Shown here: positions 17,101-21,567 of the stretch, one piece after another
Layout of the letters: each line of letters starts with the position of its first letter
Position numbering within the stretch: the first letter of the stretch is position 1
Source: Coemansia sp. RSA 922
Taxonomy: Eukaryota > Kickxellomycota > Kickxellomycetes > Kickxellales > Kickxellaceae
Assembly: GCA_027577415.1 (NCBI GenBank)
Contig: JANBQS010000307.1
Coordinates: 1 to 21,567, forward strand
Direction: 5' to 3'
Length of the DNA: 21,567 nucleotides
Program-made: the position numbers and the translations under genes
The notes under the pieces: generated by a model
Seen by the model: the letters and a program-made list of their open reading frames with translations, nothing else
What the model was told of the DNA's origin: nothing
Databases searched by the model: none

Positions 17101-17117
17101 TGTGATATTGTATCACA
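17101..17117. repeat. Perfect 7-base inverted repeat (TGTGATA / TATCACA)
   Basis: The arms are separated by TTG. It lies downstream of microprotein 1. It could be a dimeric factor site or a 3' RNA hairpin; the sequence alone does not decide. Confidence 0.4.
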
Positions 17118-17513
17118 TGTCTGTGTGTTAACTGCAGAGAAAAACAACAGCAAAACTGCCAAAATCTTTCTACCAATTTTCTCTAATTGTTGGCGTTTGG
17201 TGTGAATAACAACGAGTAGTCAAGACCTCTACAAGGTTGTGTGTGGTGTGGCTCTCTATACAATTGACAAGTTTTGCTATTATTGTCTTTTACCTTCCTT
17301 TAAAGCGGGTGGTCTCATGACAATGTACATACAATTGTATTGCCACGCCTTGTCTTTGGCACATGCAAAAGTCACGTTAGAGCAATGTCAAACACGATAA
17401 AACACCTCTTTTTAATTGCAAAAACCCCACTGTCACACAATAGCAAGCCCCACATAAGAGATTACAATTATCTATTGTTCCTTTTAAAGAAAATGCTATT
17501 ATCCTATTTGTCC

Positions 17514-17520
17514 TATAAAA
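17514..17520 (+). promoter_or_regulatory. TATA box of zinc-finger microprotein 2
   Basis: TCCTATAAAATATG lies 109 bases before the ATG at 17629, the same spacing class as the other small genes here. Confidence 0.6.
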
Positions 17521-17628
17521 TATGTCTTTGGTAAGGATTTTTCTTACAAAAGGCGCCTTGCACTTTATACTACCACATTATATACCAATATCTTCCGTTC
17601 TACTACCAAATACTCCAAATATTTGACT

Positions 17629-17778
17629 ATGCTCTCCTTGAATCAGGTCGAGGTTGAAACGACAGACACCACCAACTTTCATTGTCTACGCTGTAATGCC
17701 ACTTTTGATACAGTCGAGGCCTACAATGAACATTTTGATGAAATTCATTATGTTGACTCTGACCCTAGCTCCGACTAG
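17629..17778 (+). CDS. Single C2H2 zinc-finger microprotein 2
   Basis: This frame encodes 49 residues (MLSLNQVEVETTDTTNFHC...). The one finger is CLRCNATFDTVEAYNEHFDE then IH, again Cys-x2-Cys-x12-His-x4-His with the conserved Phe two residues after the Asn-Ala-Thr run. The tail is YVDSDPSSD, strongly acidic. Alignment with microprotein 1 covers the start codon context (TAT-ATG-C-CTCC-T-GAAT), the VE-E acidic N-terminus and the entire finger. The two are a tandem duplicate, diverged to roughly 40 percent protein identity by eye with every zinc ligand and spacing kept, which argues for a functional protein despite its size. Confidence 0.65.
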   Translation: MLSLNQVEVETTDTTNFHCLRCNATFDTVEAYNEHFDEIHYVDSDPSSD

Positions 17779-18036
17779 TGCCAGTAGACCACGCCTTGCA
17801 AGGCTACAGGTCAGAAGGCAGTTAGGCGTAGTGTAATACTTTGTAGTGTATTTCCCTAATAGCACTACTAACTACCCTACACCACATATATCTATACTAC
17901 CTAACATGTACAAGCCAATACCCTTTACAACTAACAGTAGCCACATATACCAGTAATAGTTCCGTAAGTATGGCCAACCAGAGAAATAATGTAGTCAAAG
18001 TTTATATTACAAAACTAGGAGGAGCTTAAGGCTTGA
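17779..18036. other. Spacer between microprotein 2 and the DUF4246 remnant
   Basis: This sequence is low in G, with many CTA/AAC-type triplets on the plus strand (ACTACTAACTACCCTACACC). A short frame beginning MANQRNNVVKVYITKLGG at 17970 may be a further, unaligned part of the DUF4246 pseudogene. Nothing else is seen. Confidence 0.4.
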
Positions 18037-18716
18037 AAAAAGACATCGTATGTGGATCTGCCACCTGAGCCATTCATTGTGCCTGCATGCACTGGCAGTC
18101 CCTACAAGCTCCGTGGGCGGCGACTTCAGGCCATTGTCAAAATGTCCAATGTTGAGCTAACTTCAAAGTGGCCTATCTATGGCAGCCAGGAGAGGAAGTT
18201 GGCAGGCTTGGATAATGAGTGCATCATTGCCACTGGCATATTCTTCTACGATATGGCAAATACCGCTGAAGCTTGTCTGTGATTCTGCGAGGCACTTTGC
18301 TGCTGGGATTTTGAGACCGAACAATTTGACATCGATTCGGAAGTCAAAGCGTACGGTATAGAGCATGGCCGATTGGAGGACGGTGAATTTGCATCACAGG
18401 AGCTAGGCAGTGTTGACGTTAATGATGAGCAGTGTGTGGTGTTCCCCAGCACATAGCAGTACAAAATGCCTAAACTCAAGTTAGCTGATAAGACCAAGCC
18501 TGGCCATTACAAGATGCTTACGTTTTACTTTGTGGAGCCAAGTACGTGAATTCTGTCAACAGAGATTGTGCTGCTGCCGCAGCAAGATTGGTACTTTAAA
18601 AACTTGCTGTTATGTGAGCCATTCCGCTGTTTACCCCATCTCGCAATAGATGGAATCATGGCCAAGGTCGACTTTCCAATTTCTCCCAGAGAAGCCAAGA
18701 AGCTTCGTTGGCAAGC
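18037..18716 (+). pseudogene. DUF4246 (2OG-oxygenase-like) protein, C-terminal half, degenerate
   Basis: A single frame, broken by stops at 18280, 18454 and 18547, reads in the order expected for fungal DUF4246 proteins: LPPEPFIVPACTGSPYKLRG, RRLQAIVKMSNVELT, LDNECIIATGIFFYDMANTA, then LEDGEFASQELGSVDV, VVFPST, LADKTKPGHYKMLTFYFVEP, ILSTEIVLLPQQDWY and VDFPISPREAKKLR. The family's expected WHVEG histidine and the YQHRV histidine are both replaced or lost, so a metal site would be absent. The 5' half of the gene is not visible. At 18717 the sequence passes directly into the FunK1 fragment in the same frame. Recognition is from memory of the family pattern. Confidence 0.7.
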
Positions 18717-19322
18717 GCCCGAGATGATGCTCCCCCAATCCAATCGCAGCTTGGAGCGCCTGTTAGATCCCCAGACACTTAATAAACGCAGAAGGGTGCA
18801 CGCACAGGGCCAATACGCTTTTTTCCCAACAATATGGAGGGCCTACTATACACTATAAGCGTGTTGGGTACATTTGGTATTAGCCAGGCAGAGCGAGATG
18901 CATGCTCAAACAGACATTACTGCTGTCCTCCCATCAAGTCGTTGAATTCATCTGACCTGGTCATTGCCGCCAACGAAAAGCGCTCTCACTTGGACACGGC
19001 GTATAAAATTCGACGACAACACCGCAAGTGGGATGACCCCTGGGCCATTGCAGCGGCTGGTGGTTGATATGCACAGTGTTCTTTTTCTTGACCCAAGATG
19101 CCATGGGGTTTGGCTCAAGTTTGGAAGACGTGACCAATGCGACTCACTGGACTACATGACCCACGTATCTGGCATGACGACTTTAAAGAAGAGGTTGTGG
19201 CGGAACTTCTACGTATAGTGGAGCAGCACAAAATGGATGCACTTGTGGCTCTGGGAACAACTGGATCTCCTACGGCAGTCAGGGCTGAGCAGAGCGTTGG
19301 GCCTCTAAAGAAACGTAAGTAG
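18717..19322 (+). pseudogene. FunK1-type kinase, 3' fragment (right-arm copy)
   Basis: This is the reverse-complement counterpart of 7089-7693. It opens at PEMMLPQSNRSLERLLDPQT, continues with LLYTISVLGTFGISQAERDA after a frame change, has stops after AIAAAGG, and ends with RIWHDDFKEEVVAELLRIVE and KKRK. The whole N-terminal lobe and catalytic loop are absent; the DUF4246 remnant takes their place. Confidence 0.65.
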
Positions 19323-20266
19323 GATGCGGCTTCAGAAACTTTGACTATAAGGAAGTGGAAAATGACAAGTCGTCCTCAGACACATAGGGCCAAGCGCCAT
19401 TAGAGCTAAGTTGTTTTATCACATTCGTTTTTTGTCTGGAAACGACTCCAAGCTCCATAGGGCAAATAATAGCCAACTAACAAAGGCGTTGTCGACGCTA
19501 GCCAAGAACTAGCTAAGGCAGGTGTGGCAACAAAATATTATTTTTATAAAAAAGGAAGGAGAATAACGATGGCAAAAATTTCAGCTCTGGCTGCAACTTG
19601 ACAGGGGGCGAACATCCCTAGAAGCAGGAGAAAATGTCGAGTGAAGAGCTTAGCCAGCTCTGAGGCAAAGTGCAAGTCACCTACATATTGCATGTTCCTT
19701 TGTTTCAAAGAAAACAGAAAAATAATGATGTCATTTGGTGGCTCTTTCGCAGTTGGCGACAAGAAAGAAGAGCAGGATGCACATAAAAAGTAGAAAACGA
19801 GCATGCCAATTCGGAAAACATGCCTATGACGCGTGCTCTTTGAAACAAAGAAAATAGCCCTCCCCATTGTTCTGCTTAGCCGCTTTCGGCAAAGAAAGAG
19901 GAAAGTGTACAAAGAACAGTTGAATGCAAAACATGACGACAGGTAATAATTTTTGCAGTCTACAACCTGGCACATTTGTCCTTTGAGGCAAAGCATGTTA
20001 ATGATGTCATTTTCTAGCTCCATCGCTGTTGATGACGATGAAGGGGAGCAGAATGCACATAGCAAGCTGCTATAAAAAGAGACAGCACTTTGAAAGTCTT
20101 GCAATTCAATTAGGCCATGACGTATGTCCTTTGATGTAAAGAAAAAATTGGCCTTTCCCAATTTATTTTTGGCTCTTTCACATTCACTGAAAATTGTTGT
20201 ACTGCACGGCCTACCTACTCTGGGGTTTTCTTACAGCAAACAGGGGGATCCTCTCTTTTTCTCTGC

Positions 20267-20274
20267 TATAAAAA
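20267..20274 (+). promoter_or_regulatory. TATA box of the small gene at 20355
   Basis: GCTATAAAAAGCCGGCTGC is identical to the left arm and lies about 81 bases before the ATG. The two upstream promoter modules are present in inverted copy at about 19620-20160. Confidence 0.75.
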
Positions 20275-20354
20275 GCCGGCTGCAACCACATCTTGTTTCC
20301 TTCAAAATATCTACCAAACACCCCTCACTTCTCTATTAAATTATTATTTTAACG

Positions 20355-20747
20355 ATGAGCGAAGTTACTGACATCTTTCCTAAAATTTTTAGTGGTATTA
20401 TCTATGGCATGGGCCCTAAGGGTGGCGAGGATCACCTGATAGTTGTCGAAAGTGTTAAAGCAGAGGGAATGACAGCTAAAGAGGCAGTGGAAAAACTAAA
20501 GGATGCTATGAAAAGTAAAAGATTTACTTATGAAATTATCCTAGACATCACGCCGGATGGGTGTATACCCTATGATCCATCGAACGAGGTTGGTAGAAAA
20601 GTTGATACATGTTTATATTTTGGCACTGAAGAAGGTCTAATTAAGGCTAAGAAGTCCTATGATTATATTAATGCAGATCTGTATGATGATGTTCAGAGTC
20701 TGTCACTACATTTTAACCGTAAAAAATATGGCTACAGCTACTATTAG
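20355..20747 (+). CDS. Small cytosolic-type protein, fast-evolving family member 2
   Basis: This frame encodes 130 residues from ATG 20355 (MSEVTDIFPKIFSGIIYGMG...), rich in Lys, Asp and Glu and ending in YGYSYY. No signal peptide, membrane span or known motif is seen. Two blocks align with the protein at 5686: GMTAKEAVEKLKD and YFGTEEGLIKAKKSYDYINA followed by D(D)VQSL. Between the blocks, lengths and sequences differ. Prediction by eye is an alpha/beta fold with a helix at 40-55 and another at 92-118. Promoter and leader are homologous to those of the paralogue. The function is unknown. Confidence 0.75.
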   Translation: MSEVTDIFPKIFSGIIYGMGPKGGEDHLIVVESVKAEGMTAKEAVEKLKDAMKSKRFTYEIILDITPDGCIPYDPSNEVGRKVDTCLYFGTEEGLIKAKKSYDYINADLYDDVQSLSLHFNRKKYGYSYY

Positions 20748-20752
20748 TATGA

Positions 20753-20770
20753 GTGATTATATGTAATCAC
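20753..20770. terminator. Hairpin just after the small gene (GTGATTA-TATG-TAATCAC)
   Basis: A perfect 7-base inverted repeat with a 4-base loop starts five bases after the stop codon. It could be a 3' processing or mRNA-stability element. Fungal terminators are not defined by such hairpins, so the label is tentative. Confidence 0.35.
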
Positions 20771-20850
20771 ATATAAACTCGATTAGCAATACGCTGCTCT
20801 CGCGGTGGATTTGTCAAGAATATGTGAAAGTATGAAATATATTTCTTGCT

Positions 20851-20906
20851 GAGGAGTATTTCCAGCCGGCGCGCCTAGGGCGCTGCCTTGCCTTTAAATA
20901 CTCCTC
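20851..20906. repeat. Perfect 11-base inverted repeat with GC-rich loop
   Basis: GAGGAGTATTT at 20851-20861 and AAATACTCCTC at 20896-20906 are exact reverse complements. They enclose 34 bases that include the palindrome GGCGCGCC (AscI-like). It could form a stable hairpin or be paired binding sites. It is not explained by any gene here. Confidence 0.6.
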
Positions 20907-21414
20907 TTGCACTACAACACTTGATATAACCTTATCATTACAAGTCCTCTGATGAGAACTCTTCCTCCGTAGGATTGGGGCTTTCTTCGCTCTCGTGTGC
21001 TTGAGCGCCGTCATGCCCAATCCCAACAGATTTAGCCCTTTTCAGGCATAAAATTAAATGAATTTTATAAGAGTTTAAATAAATAACAAGGCGCTGCCTC
21101 TCTTTCCTTACCCCCTGGCTAAACTTGAAGATAGCTCTGGCCACTTGCAGGGTTGGTGGGCGGGTACCCACTACTCGTTAGCGCCTAGCTAACCTATCTA
21201 ATATATTACTAAGTAATCGTTTAGCTTGAAAGAGAGGTAGAGTGACTTGTCATTTGTCTTGCTGAGTCAGTGCAAATGCTAGCCGTGGACAACATGTGCT
21301 AATAAAGATAGAGAGCCCAATTTCTTGGAGCAATTTCTTGGTCATGAATAAATGAGAAAGTATGCACAGTTGATAAATTTTTTTTTCCTAGTAGACTAAT
21401 AAAAAAAAGTATCA
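20907..21414. other. Intergenic region with a possible coding remnant
   Basis: No confident gene is seen. On the minus strand, 20938-21171 is open without an ATG start and ends in a protein-like acidic tail (ESEESPNPTEEEFSSEDL). It could be a 3' exon or a pseudogene fragment of an unrecognised gene. GTTAGC / GCTAAC at 21177-21193 forms a short inverted pair next to GTGGGCGGGTACCCAC. A related GTGGGCAAGGGTACCCA occurs at 4861. Confidence 0.35.
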
Positions 21415-21567
21415 TTAAGGGAAAACTTTGGTCCACAGCTCAGAGGGCGCATAGGTAGTGAACAATGGTGGAGACGGGTCGTTAGGTGGGTACACGGGAG
21501 TAGGAACGCTAGGAGCGACAATAGTAGGCAATTCCATCGGGCGCGTCGAGAATATTGGCGTATCGGG
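21415..21567 (-). CDS. C-terminal end of a proline-rich protein, 5' part outside the window
   Basis: Reading minus from the window edge gives 50 codons and a TAA at 21415-21417 with no internal stop. The sequence is Pro/Thr/Ser-rich (IVAPSVPTPVYPPNDPSPPL) and ends in APSELWTKVFP. The composition is unlike the surrounding AT-rich spacer and the other frames are closed. The frame runs off the right edge, so the protein's identity cannot be judged. Confidence 0.6.
   Translation of the reverse strand, partial: PDTPIFSTRPMELPTIVAPSVPTPVYPPNDPSPPLFTTYAPSELWTKVFP

Larger units (their letters stand above)
16985..17628. other. Spacer and promoter between the two zinc-finger microproteins
   Basis: This AT-rich region has no gene. 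It contains a perfect hairpin, TGTGATA-TTG-TATCACA, at 17101-17117, about 117 bases past the stop of microprotein 1. The right half is the promoter of microprotein 2. Confidence 0.5.
18717..20286. repeat. Right arm of a large inverted repeat (partner 6123-7693)
   Basis: This arm is the inverted copy of the left arm. It contains, from inside to outside, the FunK1 3' fragment, about 220 bases of spacer, the two promoter modules and the TATA box. It stops being near-identical to the left arm about 12-20 bases past the TATA box. A weakly similar leader (CTACCAAACAC shared) continues to the start codon region. Confidence 0.93.

Noticed and set aside
6123..20286. The inverted arms as terminal inverted repeats of one large DNA transposon
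   Set aside because: The interior holds dynamitin and other housekeeping genes, the arms end in a kinase pseudogene and a promoter rather than in defined termini, and no target-site duplication is seen.

Overview
The window looks like chromosomal DNA of an early-diverging, intron-poor fungus. My best guess is a Kickxellomycotina/Zoopagomycota-type genome; this is inferred from gene content and style, not from any search. The supports are a dynamitin (dynactin p50) gene, a mitochondrial cytochrome-b5-reductase-like flavoprotein, an F-box protein, debris of two gene families common in fungi (FunK1-type kinase and DUF4246), TATA-type core promoters, and long uninterrupted reading frames separated by AT-rich spacers.

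Layout. Positions 1-2200 (minus) hold the 5' 733 codons of a helical, probably mitochondrial protein that runs off the left edge. An F-box protein follows at 2443-4356 (minus). From about 4360 to 5685 there is AT-rich spacer with copies of a short dispersed repeat. At 5686-6030 (minus) is a small protein gene whose promoter lies in the left arm of a large inverted repeat (about 6123-7693). That arm carries a TATA box, two diverged tandem copies of a promoter-like module and the 3' half of a broken FunK1 kinase gene, which continues beyond the arm to about 8463. Position 9313-10740 (plus) encodes a protein ending in a domain like the core-binding domain of tyrosine recombinases, without a catalytic domain. 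A TATA-driven orphan small gene is at 11138-11539 (minus).

Housekeeping block. At 12087-13217 (minus) is the cytochrome-b5-reductase-like gene, divergent from dynamitin at 13400-14563 (plus). Dynamitin converges, with a 36-base gap, on a degenerate crotonase-fold protein at 14600-16162 (minus).

The right part is accessory. Two tandem microproteins of 51 and 49 residues, each one C2H2 zinc finger, lie at 16829-16984 and 17629-17778 (plus). A DUF4246 pseudogene (18037-18716) is joined at a short shared sequence to the FunK1 fragment that opens the right arm (18717-20286). That arm drives a second small gene (20355-20747, plus), a very diverged paralogue of the one at 5686. Spacer with hairpins follows, then the last 50 codons of a proline-rich protein (minus) running off the right edge.

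The most interesting structure is the pair of outward-facing arms about 1.6 kb long. They are nearly identical to each other up to about the predicted transcription start, yet they feed two coding sequences that are barely recognisable as relatives. This is a promoter-plus-cassette arrangement that could reflect gene conversion or cassette diversification of a fast-evolving small-protein family.
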